NCBI RefSeq assembly: GCF_013912375.1
Contig: NZ_JACETV010000001.1
Coordinates: forward strand, 1,116,001-1,180,000
DNA: 64,000 nt
Reading direction: 5' to 3'
DNA from: Emticicia sp. BO119
GTDB taxonomy: Bacteria; Bacteroidota; Bacteroidia; Cytophagales; Spirosomataceae
Shown here: positions 36,690 to 46,203 of the stretch, piece by piece
Layout: every line of letters begins with the position of its first letter
How positions within the stretch are numbered: the stretch's first letter is position 1
The notes under the pieces: generated by a model
The model's input: the letters and a program-made list of their open reading frames with translations, nothing else
The model's database searches: none
What the model was told of the DNA's origin: nothing
Position numbers and translations under genes: made by a program

Positions 36690-38762
36690 ATGAAACAAAC
36701 ACTTACCTGCTTGTCTGTAATTTTTATACTATTGGTTAATGCCTGTGCGCCAAAACTGACTGAATTAATGCCTGAGTCTGATCAACAAGGAAGCTCGAAT
36801 ACAAAAATGGATAAACTGGCAATCCCCTCAAATTTTAACTTTAATACAAGTAGTGAAATAAAATTTGATGTCCGTACACTTAACAATGCGGATAAACCCA
36901 TTAAGGGTGTTGTAATTTCGGTTTTTAGTTATCCTGAAAACAAATTATTATTTAAAGGGGCAAGTTCGTCTTCCGGCTCATTGAGTTTTGTCCAGAAAAT
37001 ACCAACTTATATTACCAAAGTTGCCATAAGACCCAATTATATCGGATTACCTATTGAAGTCGTTGTTGAGATAGTTAACAATAAAGTTCTTTTGACCTTA
37101 GGAGGCAAAGAGCCTCAAACTTCGGCCAATGTAATTACTTCGCCATTAAGAACTCAGGAGTTATCAGGTGCAAGAGCTATTGCTCAGGATTATCCTTCCT
37201 TTGAATACTTGGGAGGCTGGAATGCCCTGGGAGTTCCTAAATATCTGGAAAAAAACAGAGATGAAATTACCTCCAGATTTTTAGATAATATCAATGCAAG
37301 TCTGCCAGAAGGAGACCCGCTTACCAGGACTCATCCTTCTTACCTTAATACTTTTAATCGTAATGTTTTGTATATCAAGGAGTTGTCTGATGTTTGGGTC
37401 ACATTTGTACATGAAGGTGCCGATTGGTTAAATACGTTGGGGTTTTATACTTTTAATCCAAAAACTCCGCCATCTGAGCCTTCAGATATTTCTAAAATTA
37501 CAATTGTATTTCCTAATGTATCTTATAAAGGAAGTGGTGGCGGATTAGTATCCGGCGATAAGGTAAAAATAGGGAGGTTTGCGGCCGGAACAGCGATAGG
37601 TTTTGTTTTAATTGCCGATGCTTATGACAATAAATCAGTAACAAAAGGGAATTATGCCCATTATAGCCATGATGCACTTAATACTGAAACCTCAAAAGAT
37701 GTGCAACGCCACCTGATTGTCCTGAACGATCTTGAGACCAAAAGAATGGTATTAGCATTTGAAGATGTAAACCGTCAGAACAAGCCGTTTGACTGTGATA
37801 ATGATTTCAACGATGCGATTTTCTTTGCAAGTTCTAATCCGGTTAGTGGGATTGATGCTGATTATATTCCACTGGTAGACAGTAAAGATGACGCAGATAA
37901 AGATGGAATTGAAGATAGTGAAGACCAGTATCCTAATGATGCCACAAAAACTGTAAGCAATTTTACACCTGATAAAAACGGTTATAGTTCTTTGGCGTTT
38001 GAAGATTTATGGCCCTTTCAGGGTGATTATGATATGAACGATCTGGTAATAAACTATCAGTTTGAAGAAGTTCTGAATGCCAGTAATCAGGTTGTTGAAA
38101 TTAAAGCTAAAGCTTATGTAAAGGCAATTGGAGCATCGTTTATAAGCGGTTGGGGTTTTGAACTACCAGTTGAATCTTCACTAATAAAATCAGTAACCGG
38201 AACTTTTCTTACTGAAGGGAAGATCAAAACTTTAGCCAATGGTGCAGAGGCCGACCAGAAATATGCTACAATTATTGCTTTTGATAATGCTTTCAAGTGT
38301 GTGAAATCAGCCAATGGCTTTGTAAATACTGAGCAGGGGGCTGAAATAATTGCACCTGCTGATACGCTTAATATGAAAATTGTTTTTACGAAGCCTATCG
38401 ATAAAAATACTCTTGGCTCAGCTCCTTATAATCCTTTTATATTTAAAAACGATGAAAGAGGGAAAGAAATTCACTTGCCGAATAAGGCACCGACGAGTAA
38501 GGCAGACGCAGCATTGTTAGGAACCGGACATGACCGCTCCGTGCCTGCAAAAGGCACCTATTATAAAACTGCAAAAGGGTTACCCTGGGCCATTGATTTT
38601 TCTTCTGATTTTCAATATCCGGCCGAAAGAGAGGCAGTAGTAGATACTTATCTGAAATTTGGCGACTGGGCAGAAAGTGGAGGATTAAACTTTGCAGATT
38701 GGTATCTCCTAAACCTATTGTTTATCAATGAAAGTAAGGTTTTTAAAGGAAAGAAAAAATAA
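36690..38762 (+). CDS. LruC-domain lipoprotein, copy 2
   Basis: 690 residues with the same order of parts as copy 1: lipoprotein Cys19 (LLVNACAPK), carboxypeptidase-regulatory-like beta domain, LruC region, Asp-rich loop (DADKDGIEDSEDQYPNDAT) and DUF4842-like C-terminus (FEDLWPFQGDYDMNDLVINY). Long identical blocks are scattered along both proteins and both DNA copies, so the pair arose by tandem duplication and has since diverged. The differences are spread evenly rather than confined to one domain. Outer membrane or surface lipoprotein; function unknown. Confidence 0.8.
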   Translation: MKQTLTCLSVIFILLVNACAPKLTELMPESDQQGSSNTKMDKLAIPSNFNFNTSSEIKFDVRTLNNADKPIKGVVISVFSYPENKLLFKGASSSSGSLSFVQKIPTYITKVAIRPNYIGLPIEVVVEIVNNKVLLTLGGKEPQTSANVITSPLRTQELSGARAIAQDYPSFEYLGGWNALGVPKYLEKNRDEITSRFLDNINASLPEGDPLTRTHPSYLNTFNRNVLYIKELSDVWVTFVHEGADWLNTLGFYTFNPKTPPSEPSDISKITIVFPNVSYKGSGGGLVSGDKVKIGRFAAGTAIGFVLIADAYDNKSVTKGNYAHYSHDALNTETSKDVQRHLIVLNDLETKRMVLAFEDVNRQNKPFDCDNDFNDAIFFASSNPVSGIDADYIPLVDSKDDADKDGIEDSEDQYPNDATKTVSNFTPDKNGYSSLAFEDLWPFQGDYDMNDLVINYQFEEVLNASNQVVEIKAKAYVKAIGASFISGWGFELPVESSLIKSVTGTFLTEGKIKTLANGAEADQKYATIIAFDNAFKCVKSANGFVNTEQGAEIIAPADTLNMKIVFTKPIDKNTLGSAPYNPFIFKNDERGKEIHLPNKAPTSKADAALLGTGHDRSVPAKGTYYKTAKGLPWAIDFSSDFQYPAEREAVVDTYLKFGDWAESGGLNFADWYLLNLLFINESKVFKGKKK

Positions 38763-38768
38763 TTACTG

Positions 38769-38801
38769 AAAAAGGCTATCATAATACTTGATAGCCTTTT
38801 T
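38769..38801. terminator. Bidirectional terminator between LruC copy 2 and the DUF885 gene
   Basis: AAAAAGGCTATCA and TGATAGCCTTTTT form a perfect 13-base stem with a 7-base loop between two convergent genes; A and T tracts at the ends serve both strands. Confidence 0.8.
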
Positions 38802-38809
38802 CAATAATC

Positions 38810-40129
38810 TCATTTAGTAGGTTTAATAAGGTCTGTCGGGCGTACCTGATTACTTAATAGCCATTCAAATAACTCCCAACGTTTCGCTTCATTATCTGAG
38901 GTTCCTCCATTTGATTCAATATAATCTTTCACTATGTCTTGTCCGAAATTGTAATTAATTACATAAGTACGGTATTTTTTGATAAAATTGATGTCTTTAC
39001 TTGCTAAGGTTTTCTCGCGTAGACCATAGTTTGTTAACCATTTTGTTACTTCACTCTCGTTCATGGTATTATTGATAATACCCCTTGCCACTTCATTACG
39101 AGCATAGGCTAATTTACTTTTCAAAGCCAACGCCTGAAAATATAAATCTGTGTTTGTTGTATTCAAGCCGGCTAAAGGCAATAAAACTTCTTTTACAAAT
39201 TTGTTTTTTTGAGTTCCGGGGAAGGCAATTTCAATCCCGTAATTAGCACTACCTTCAGCAATTAATGATTGTGGACTGAATAATGGATATAATGAAATTT
39301 CTGTCCAGCCCTTATCATGATATAAATTCTTCTCAAGCAACATATTATAAACATGATGACCAGGATAACCCTCATGGCAGGCCAAATCAATAGCACGCTC
39401 AATGAAAATTGGCATATCTATGCTTATCTGAATCTTGCTCTGATAATTCCCCTGATACCAGTTATAACCCGACCACGGTTTCCCAGTCACATATTCCAGC
39501 GTAAAGTTTTCGTTGGCAGGTAACTGATAATGTGCCAGAGTACGTTTACGTGCTTCTGCGATAGCGGTTTTAAAAACCGTGTCGACTTTAGCCTTTGGAA
39601 TGATAAACTGATTTGCCAGTTTCTCAAAGCGGCTATTAAGACTTCCAGGGCCTGGCAGCAAGCTATCTAATTGAGCCACCAATGCCTGATAATGACTTTC
39701 AGGATAAGAGGGAGCCGCAACACCGAATAAATCTTTCGATTCCTCATCAAATGCCTGAAACTTTCCGGTATAAATATTGATTCTTCTACCAAACGCTATC
39801 AACTGACCTGACATCCACTTAGCTCTTCTGGCTAAAGTATCATCGCTTACTGTTTGATTAAATTCAATCAATTGGCCAATCAAACCATTGACAGCTGCCA
39901 ATAAACTATCTTTAGGGAACATGGCCTTAGGTTGAGTTTTAGGTTTCAGTGAATCAGGGCCATAATAGGCATCAACAAAATCGCTGTCATATTGCCCGAT
40001 AGTTAAACCCAATCGGATATATTTTTCGGCTAACTGGTTAAGTTTGGCTTGAGCGTTTTCAGTTTGTGTAGTGCTTTCTTTACAAGCAATAACGCAAAGA
40101 ATTAAAAGAGAAAGGAAGACTTTTTTCAT
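38810..40129 (-). CDS. DUF885-family lipoprotein, probable metallopeptidase
   Basis: 439 residues from the ATG complementary to 40127-40129, where a lipoprotein signal begins (MKKVFLSLLILCVIACKES, Cys16); 35 more upstream codons are open but not signal-like. The mature part is helical and carries HEGYPGHHVYN, the metal-binding motif of the DUF885 family, which is related in design to M32/M3-type carboxypeptidases. It probably hydrolyses peptides in the periplasm. It is convergent with LruC copy 2 and divergent from rimP. Confidence 0.8.
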   Translation of the reverse strand: MKKVFLSLLILCVIACKESTTQTENAQAKLNQLAEKYIRLGLTIGQYDSDFVDAYYGPDSLKPKTQPKAMFPKDSLLAAVNGLIGQLIEFNQTVSDDTLARRAKWMSGQLIAFGRRINIYTGKFQAFDEESKDLFGVAAPSYPESHYQALVAQLDSLLPGPGSLNSRFEKLANQFIIPKAKVDTVFKTAIAEARKRTLAHYQLPANENFTLEYVTGKPWSGYNWYQGNYQSKIQISIDMPIFIERAIDLACHEGYPGHHVYNMLLEKNLYHDKGWTEISLYPLFSPQSLIAEGSANYGIEIAFPGTQKNKFVKEVLLPLAGLNTTNTDLYFQALALKSKLAYARNEVARGIINNTMNESEVTKWLTNYGLREKTLASKDINFIKKYRTYVINYNFGQDIVKDYIESNGGTSDNEAKRWELFEWLLSNQVRPTDLIKPTK

Positions 40130-40335
40130 AATTAATAAATCAGGTAAAAAAAGAGATGAGATGATATACCTGAAGTGAAACAGGCGGTGCAAATAAATTA
40201 AAAAATATTCAAAAAATAAATGTAATGATACCAAATCAAATCAGACCAGTGTTTTTTGCGCGTGTGTAAGGATATTCTCAGGTTAAGAAATATTTGAATG
40301 AGCAAGACTATAAGTCCTTTTATTTCTCAATCAAA

Positions 40336-40367
40336 TTTGTAAAAAAGGAAAAATATTCCTATCTTTG
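40336..40367 (+). promoter_or_regulatory. Promoter of rimP-nusA-infB
   Basis: TTTG (40336-40339) and TATCTTTG (40360-40367), 20-base spacer, an exact match to the Bacteroidota promoter pattern. Transcription should begin near 40374, immediately before a hairpin. Confidence 0.65.
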
Positions 40368-40380
40368 CCTAAGAATTGTG

Positions 40381-40409
40381 AAAAAGGAGGAGCGAAGCCC
40401 TCCTTTTTT
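40381..40409 (+). promoter_or_regulatory. Leader hairpin with T tract, candidate attenuator
   Basis: AAAAAGGAGG (40381-40390) and CCTCCTTTTT (40399-40408) form a perfect 10-base stem with an 8-base loop, ending in six T. It starts within about ten bases of the predicted transcript start and lies 54 bases before the rimP ATG, so it looks like a terminator placed in front of the operon rather than after a gene. It may attenuate the operon or stabilise the mRNA 5' end. Confidence 0.5.
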
Positions 40410-40462
40410 CTTTGTATAGTAAGGAAACTCCTCTGTTTGAAGGGTTTCGGCATAGTGGAAAT

Positions 40463-40939
40463 ATGAACATAGAACACAAACAAAAAATCGAAGAACTTCT
40501 GCAACCACTACTCGAAGACGATAAGTATTTCATAGTGGATGTTAAAGTGTCTTTGTCAAGAGTAAATAGTAAAGTTACAGTCTTGTTAGACTCTGATGAA
40601 GGTATCACAATCGATGAATGTACCGAAATCAGTCGGAAACTGGGCAAAGAATTAGATGAAATAATGCCTGACAAATATACTTTGGAAGTTTCGTCGCCGG
40701 GTATCGATTTTCCTTTAAAAAGCGAAAGAATGTATCGGAAGAACATAGGCAGGAGTCTAAAAGTAGTATTAAAAGATGGGAAGGAGGTCAAAGGTAAATT
40801 GGAGGGTCTTGCTAACCACGAAATTACTTTGATTGAAGACAAAAAACGCACAGGAAAAGCCAAAAATGAGCCCATCGAACCTATAACCATTTCACTTGAA
40901 AACATTAAAGAAGCACAAGTAATTATTTCATTTAAATAA
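40463..40939 (+). CDS. rimP: Ribosome maturation factor RimP
   Basis: 158 residues from the ATG at 40463; the longer frame from 40412 starts at TTG next to the leader hairpin and is not favoured. RimP helps mature the 30S subunit. The N-terminal alpha/beta part (about 1-75) ends in YTLEVSSPGIDFPLK, the family signature, and is followed by an SH3-like domain. It is the first gene of the rimP-nusA-infB operon. Confidence 0.92.
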   Translation: MNIEHKQKIEELLQPLLEDDKYFIVDVKVSLSRVNSKVTVLLDSDEGITIDECTEISRKLGKELDEIMPDKYTLEVSSPGIDFPLKSERMYRKNIGRSLKVVLKDGKEVKGKLEGLANHEITLIEDKKRTGKAKNEPIEPITISLENIKEAQVIISFK

Positions 40940-41030
40940 AATTATAATTAAGGAATTTGATTTAATGAGTTTTGATGAATGAAGCGAATCATTCACTAAA
41001 TCAACAAAATCGCTAACTCATGAATAGAAT

Positions 41031-42275
41031 ATGCACAGCGGAGAGTTAATTGCATCGTTTTCAGAATTTGCCCGTGAAAAGAATATTGATCGTCCAACCA
41101 TGATAAAGGTGTTAGAGGACGTATTCCGGACAATGATTCGTAAAAAATTTGGTACTGACCACAATTTCGATGTTATCATCAATGCCGATAGCGGCGACCT
41201 TGAAATGTGGCGTACACGCGAAATCGTAGATGACAACTCTGAAGATATTTGGGATCCTGATAAAATCATGTTGTCAGAAGCTCAGAAGATTCAGCCTGAC
41301 TTTGAAATTGGTGAAGAAGTAGCTGATGAAGTAAAATTAGAAGATTTTGGCCGTCGTGTGGTGCAAACTGCACGCCAGACCTTGATCCAGAAGATTAAAG
41401 ATTTAGAGAAAGAGATGTTATATGCCAAATACAAAGATTTGGTAGGGGAGTTAATCATCGTAGAGGTTTATCAGATTTTAGGTAAAGAATTAGTTTGTTT
41501 AGATGGCGAAAGCAACGAATTGGTGCTGCCAAAATCTGAACAGATTCCGAAAGACCGCCCAAGAAAAGGCACAAGTATCAAGGCTGTTGTTCATAAAGTA
41601 GAAATGAATAACGGTACTCCACGTATTACGTTGTCCCGTACTTCGCCTGTATTCCTGGAGCGTTTATTTGAACAGGAAATTCCTGAAATTCTTGATGGAC
41701 TTATCTCTGTACGTAAAATTGTACGTGAACCGGGTGAAAGAGCCAAAGTGGCCGTTGAGTCGTATGACGACCGTATTGATCCGGTAGGCGCATGTGTGGG
41801 CATGAAAGGTTCTCGTATTCACACCATTGTGCGTGAATTAGAGAATGAGAATATTGATGTCATCCAATGGACTGATAACCTGAACTTATTGATTTCGAGA
41901 GCGTTGAGCCCTGCAAAAATCAGTAATATCCAGGTTGATAATGACAAGAAACGTGTAGCAGTTTATCTGAAACCAGATCAGGTGTCATTAGCTATTGGTA
42001 AAGGAGGCATGAATATTAAACTGGCTGGGAAGTTAGTAAATATGGAACTTGATGTATTCCGTGACCTTGAAGGAGAAGAAGAGGAAGAAGATGTTGACCT
42101 ATCAGAATTCTCTGACGAAATTGAGGACTGGATTCTTGACGAGTTCCGCAAGATTGGTCTTGACACCGCAAAATCTGTACTGGCGTTGTCAGTAGAAGAT
42201 ATTGCGCGTCGTACCGAACTTGAAGAAGAAACCATTGCCGAAGTATTAGAAATTTTGAGTAAAGAATTTGAATAA
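41031..42275 (+). CDS. nusA: Transcription termination/antitermination factor NusA
   Basis: 414 residues, typical of the shorter Bacteroidota NusA. It binds RNA polymerase and nascent RNA to control pausing and termination. Domains in order: N-terminal RNAP-binding part (about 1-130), S1 (about 133-200), KH1 and KH2 (about 205-345; DPVGACVGMKGSRIHTI and LAIGKGGMNIKLAGKLV). An acidic C-terminal helix-hairpin-like part (about 355-414) ends the protein. It lies between rimP and infB as in most bacteria. The hairpin at the operon start could be a site of NusA feedback. Confidence 0.95.
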   Translation: MHSGELIASFSEFAREKNIDRPTMIKVLEDVFRTMIRKKFGTDHNFDVIINADSGDLEMWRTREIVDDNSEDIWDPDKIMLSEAQKIQPDFEIGEEVADEVKLEDFGRRVVQTARQTLIQKIKDLEKEMLYAKYKDLVGELIIVEVYQILGKELVCLDGESNELVLPKSEQIPKDRPRKGTSIKAVVHKVEMNNGTPRITLSRTSPVFLERLFEQEIPEILDGLISVRKIVREPGERAKVAVESYDDRIDPVGACVGMKGSRIHTIVRELENENIDVIQWTDNLNLLISRALSPAKISNIQVDNDKKRVAVYLKPDQVSLAIGKGGMNIKLAGKLVNMELDVFRDLEGEEEEEDVDLSEFSDEIEDWILDEFRKIGLDTAKSVLALSVEDIARRTELEEETIAEVLEILSKEFE

Positions 42276-42391
42276 AAAAACTCAGGGAACAGGAGACGCT
42301 TAATTGGTGTTATCTATAATGGTGAAGGTTTTTTAATTCTTTCTAATAAATCCGGCAACTCAAAATAAACAACAGATTTTTAATTTACTTT

Positions 42392-45300
42392 ATGATAGAA
42401 TCAAAAGAAATGCGACTAAGCCAGGCGGCTAAGAAACTAAGCGTTGGTATTACTACCATCGTAGAGAAACTTGCCGGAAAGGGCCATCGTATTGATACCA
42501 ATCCAAATGCTAAACTTAATTTTGAGCAATTAAATATCCTGTCAAAGGAATTTAACAATTCTTCGTTGCTGGAAGAGAGTGCGGCTGTAAAACCTGCAGA
42601 AGAACAAAAGTCTTCGTCGGGTGATATGGATATTCTTTATTTTAGAGACCAACCAAAAGTCGAAGAGAAGAAGGTAGAGAAAATCCCTGAGATAACCCCA
42701 GAGAAGCCTGTGGAGGTGATTCGTGCTGAGCAGAAATTGCAGGGTCCCACTATTTTAGGGAAAATAGATTTAGATAAAAAAACCTCTACACCATCGACAC
42801 CAACACCCGAACCACCTAAAACTGAACCTGTAGTAGTGGAGAAACCGAAGGTTGAAGAAACTCCGAAACCTGTAGTTGAACCTGCTAAACCAGTAGAACT
42901 ACCCAAGGCTGAAGAGAAAGCAGAACCTAAATCTGAAAAACCAGCTGAAGTAGTAAAACCTGTTGCTGAAACTCCAAAAGAGGAGATTAAACCAGTAGCA
43001 GAGCAACCAAAAACTGTTGAACTCCCTAAACCACAGTTCCAACAGAACAGAGATAACCAAGGTAATAGAGAATATCCCCAGAATAGAGATAATCAGGGTA
43101 ACAGAGATAATTATCAGAATCGCGATAATCGCCCGAATCGTGATAATAATCAACCGAATAGAGATTTTTCTCAAAACCGAGACAGAAATAACCAAGGCCA
43201 GGGTAATAGAGATCAGAATAGACCTAATAATAACAACTGGAATAACCAGAACAGACCTAATAATAATCCCAATAACCCGAGTCAAGGCCAGGGTAACAGA
43301 GACTTTGCTAATAGAGATAATAGAGGCGGAGACCAGAACAGGCCACCAAGGCCACCGCAACAGGGGCAGCAAGGTCAGGGAGGTTATCAGAATACCAAAC
43401 CTACCTATGAGCAAAGACCACAGAATCCGGCATTCAAAAAACCTACCCCACCGCCTGTAGAGGAAGAGGAGGATGAACCTGAATTGATTCAGGCCAGAGG
43501 TGAAAAACTGCAAGGTTTGAAGGTATTAGGTAAAATTGAACTACCGGTTGAGAAAAAAGGTACCTCAAACTCTAACGCCGAAGATGCTAAACGTAAGCGT
43601 AAACGCAAGCGTGTGAAGAGAGTAGAAAAGGTAAATAGCAATGAGGGGGCATCGGTTAAACCTAAGAATCCTGCAACTACCGGAGGCGGGGCTACTGGCA
43701 ATAAGAAAGTAGATCCGAAGAAGAAAAAAGAGCGTCGTGAGGAAGTATCTCAAACTGAGGTAAAAGAGCAAATCAAGCAAACGATGGCTCGTATGCAAAC
43801 CAAAGGTCCAGACTTTGGAGCGAAATACCGCAAGGATAAACGTAAGATGCGTGCTGATCAGGAAGAGCAACGTGTTTTGCAAGAGCAGGAGGATAGCAAC
43901 ATACTGAAAGTAACAGAGTTTATCTCTGCTGCTGAACTTGCTTCAATGATGGATGTCTCGGTTACTCAGGTAATCTCAGCCGCCATGAAAATGGGTATGT
44001 TCATATCTATTAATCAGCGTCTTGATGCTGAAGTAATTCAGATGATTGCCCTTGATTTTGAATACGATGTTCAATTTATCTCAGCTGAAGATGAAGTTCA
44101 GACTGATGCCGTAGATAAAGATGATGACGTAGAAGATACTGAACCAAGAGCACCGATTGTTACTATCATGGGTCACGTTGACCACGGTAAAACATCATTG
44201 CTTGACTATATTCGTCGCGCACGTGTTGCGGCTGGTGAGGCAGGGGGTATCACCCAGCACATCGGAGCTTATTCAGTAGAAATGAAGGATGGGCCGAATA
44301 AAGGTAAAAAGATTACTTTCCTTGATACTCCCGGTCACGAAGCTTTTACGGCCATGCGTGCGAGAGGGGCAAAAGTTACAGACGTCGTAATTGTAGTTGT
44401 AGCGGCTGATGACAGCGTGATGCCTCAAACACGGGAGGCAATTAACCACGCACAAAATGCAGGTGTACCTATTGTGTTTGCCATTAACAAAATTGATAAG
44501 CCTGGCGCAAATCCGGCTAAAATCAGAGAAGATTTATCGAAAGAAAATATCCTTGTTGAAAGCTGGGGCGGAAAGTATCAGGAGCAAGAGGTTTCTGCCA
44601 AAAAAGGTACTGGTATAGCTGAACTACTCGACAAAGTATTATTAGAAGCCGAATTGCTTGACCTTAAATCTAATTCTGACCGCTCGGCAGTAGGTACTGT
44701 AATTGAAGCTTCTTTGGATAAGGGTCGTGGATATGTGGCTACTATTCTGGTACAGAACGGTACTTTAAAAGTCGGAGATATTATTCTTGCAGGGCCATAC
44801 TTTGGCCGTGTGAGAGCAATGATTGATGATTTAGGAAACAGAATTAAAGAAGCCGGCCCATCAACTCCGGTTCAGATTTTAGGTTTACCAGGTGCGCCAC
44901 AGGCAGGTGATAAGTTCAATATCATGGAAAGTGAGCGAGAAGCCCGTGAAATTGCCAATAAACGGGAGCAGATTATCCGCGAGCAAAGCTTAAGGGCCAG
45001 AAAACACATTACTTTAGAGGAAATTGGCCGTCGTAAGGCGATTGGAACTTTCCATCAGTTAAATGTAATTGTGAAAGGAGATGTGGACGGGTCTGTGGAG
45101 GCTTTATCTGACTCATTACTGAAACTTTCTACTGATGAAGTACAAGTAAGTATTATTCATAAAGGTGTAGGACAAATCTCTGAATCTGATGTTAATCTTG
45201 CATCCACTGCTGATGCCATCATTATAGGCTTCCAGGTACGCCCTTCAAACAGTGCCAGAAGAATAGCCGACCAGGAGGAAATTGAAATAAGACTTTATTC

Positions 45301-45664
45301 GATCATCTATGATGCCATTAACGAAATCAGAGATGCAATGGAAGGCTTATTGGCACCGAAAGAGGAAGAAACTATAGTAGGTACAATTGAAGTAAGAGAG
45401 GTATTTAAAATCAGCAAGGTGGGTACTATTGCCGGTTGTTATGTGACAGATGGCAGCTTCAAGCGTAATAATAAAGTACGTGTTATCAGAGAAGGTATTG
45501 TAGTGCATGAAGGAGAAATCTCTGCACTTAAACGCTTCAAAGATGATGTGAACGAAGTAAGAACTAATTTTGAGTGTGGTTTGAGTATCAAAGGTTTCAA
45601 CGACATTGAGATAGGAGACACTATCGAAAGTTATGAAATTAAAGAGGTAAAACGTACACTTTAA
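42392..45664 (+). CDS. infB: Translation initiation factor IF-2
   Basis: 1090 residues, long for IF-2. It brings initiator tRNA to the ribosome as a GTPase. Residues 1-50 form a small helical domain, 80-215 are Pro/Glu/Lys-rich, and about 216-343 are a low-complexity Asn/Arg/Gln/Asp tract with repeated NRDN and QGNRD words. After a basic linker come the IF2-N domain (about 505-560) and the GTPase beginning near 586 ([24 protein letters not shown]). Beta-barrel domains and the tRNA-binding C-terminus follow. Third gene of the operon; a terminator follows at 45681. Confidence 0.96.
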   Translation: MIESKEMRLSQAAKKLSVGITTIVEKLAGKGHRIDTNPNAKLNFEQLNILSKEFNNSSLLEESAAVKPAEEQKSSSGDMDILYFRDQPKVEEKKVEKIPEITPEKPVEVIRAEQKLQGPTILGKIDLDKKTSTPSTPTPEPPKTEPVVVEKPKVEETPKPVVEPAKPVELPKAEEKAEPKSEKPAEVVKPVAETPKEEIKPVAEQPKTVELPKPQFQQNRDNQGNREYPQNRDNQGNRDNYQNRDNRPNRDNNQPNRDFSQNRDRNNQGQGNRDQNRPNNNNWNNQNRPNNNPNNPSQGQGNRDFANRDNRGGDQNRPPRPPQQGQQGQGGYQNTKPTYEQRPQNPAFKKPTPPPVEEEEDEPELIQARGEKLQGLKVLGKIELPVEKKGTSNSNAEDAKRKRKRKRVKRVEKVNSNEGASVKPKNPATTGGGATGNKKVDPKKKKERREEVSQTEVKEQIKQTMARMQTKGPDFGAKYRKDKRKMRADQEEQRVLQEQEDSNILKVTEFISAAELASMMDVSVTQVISAAMKMGMFISINQRLDAEVIQMIALDFEYDVQFISAEDEVQTDAVDKDDDVEDTEPRAPIVTIMGHVDHGKTSLLDYIRRARVAAGEAGGITQHIGAYSVEMKDGPNKGKKITFLDTPGHEAFTAMRARGAKVTDVVIVVVAADDSVMPQTREAINHAQNAGVPIVFAINKIDKPGANPAKIREDLSKENILVESWGGKYQEQEVSAKKGTGIAELLDKVLLEAELLDLKSNSDRSAVGTVIEASLDKGRGYVATILVQNGTLKVGDIILAGPYFGRVRAMIDDLGNRIKEAGPSTPVQILGLPGAPQAGDKFNIMESEREAREIANKREQIIREQSLRARKHITLEEIGRRKAIGTFHQLNVIVKGDVDGSVEALSDSLLKLSTDEVQVSIIHKGVGQISESDVNLASTADAIIIGFQVRPSNSARRIADQEEIEIRLYSIIYDAINEIRDAMEGLLAPKEEETIVGTIEVREVFKISKVGTIAGCYVTDGSFKRNNKVRVIREGIVVHEGEISALKRFKDDVNEVRTNFECGLSIKGFNDIEIGDTIESYEIKEVKRTL
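43030..43420 (+). repeat. Low-complexity repeat region inside infB
   Basis: Codons for Asn, Arg, Asp, Gln and Gly recur in short imperfect units (NRDNQGNRD and variants), giving A/G-rich near-repeats in the DNA. It encodes a probably disordered part of IF-2 and is likely to vary in length between strains. Confidence 0.7.
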
Positions 45665-45680
45665 GTTATCGTTATAAAGT

Positions 45681-45713
45681 AAAAGGCTTCTCAATTTATT
45701 TGGGAAGCCTTTT
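45681..45713. terminator. Terminator after infB, probably bidirectional
   Basis: AAAAGGCTTC (45681-45690) and GAAGCCTTTT (45704-45713) form a perfect 10-base stem between convergent infB and the DUF1398 gene. Confidence 0.75.
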
Positions 45714-45730
45714 CTATTTGTTTATATATC

Positions 45731-46123
45731 TTATACGCCCGGTATTGTCTCTACTAATATTTCATTACCTTTTTTGTCATAATAAGTGCAGGTCATATTT
45801 ATTATATCTGTTACCCATTTATCAGTCCCGGTTTCGGCCGCCTGTTTAGACAAGGTATAATAATCTGATTTTCCTTGTTGGTGATTTTTTATATATTGCA
45901 GGAACTGATCTGGGTTACTTTCATTCGCAATAAATAAAACCTCATATCTGGCGTCGGAAGTAAGTGAATAGTTATCTGTACCAATAAATTCAGTATGCCC
46001 ATCACTGACATAGGTTGTATATTTTAAAATTCCTAATTGGGCTAATTCTTGAATGTACTTCGGGAAATCAGCCCCGCTTTTTACTTTTGCGTGTGCCTCT
46101 TTGATTTGATTGAGTGTAAACAT
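45731..46123 (-). CDS. DUF1398-family protein
   Basis: 130 residues, a small soluble protein matching the DUF1398 family by its start (MFTLNQIKEAHAKVKSGADFP) and the YTTYVSDGHTEFIG segment. The family has no established function and is found in many Gram-negative bacteria. It lies 80 bases downstream of the aldo/keto reductase gene on the same strand, close enough for shared transcription. Confidence 0.75.
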   Translation of the reverse strand: MFTLNQIKEAHAKVKSGADFPKYIQELAQLGILKYTTYVSDGHTEFIGTDNYSLTSDARYEVLFIANESNPDQFLQYIKNHQQGKSDYYTLSKQAAETGTDKWVTDIINMTCTYYDKKGNEILVETIPGV

Positions 46124-46203
46124 TTTTCTGGTGGTTTAAAATTTCAACAAAGGTCGGCAATACCTTTATCCTGAAATTGTAAAAAAACGTTTATTTCCGG
46201 TAC

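Larger units (their letters stand above)
40130..40462. other. Divergent spacer between the DUF885 gene and rimP
   Basis: About 330 bases. The right part holds the rimP promoter and a leader hairpin, described separately. The left part is AT-rich, presumably with the DUF885 promoter, but no clear element was recognised there. Confidence 0.5.

Noticed and set aside
43017-43460. 147-codon plus-strand frame inside infB
   Set aside because: Shifted reading of the repetitive Asn/Arg tract of IF-2; its Ile/Arg/Glu repeats are a by-product.
42899-43513. 204-codon minus-strand frame opposite infB
   Set aside because: Antisense shadow of the same low-complexity tract; its apparent hydrophobic helices come from reversed Asn/Arg codons.
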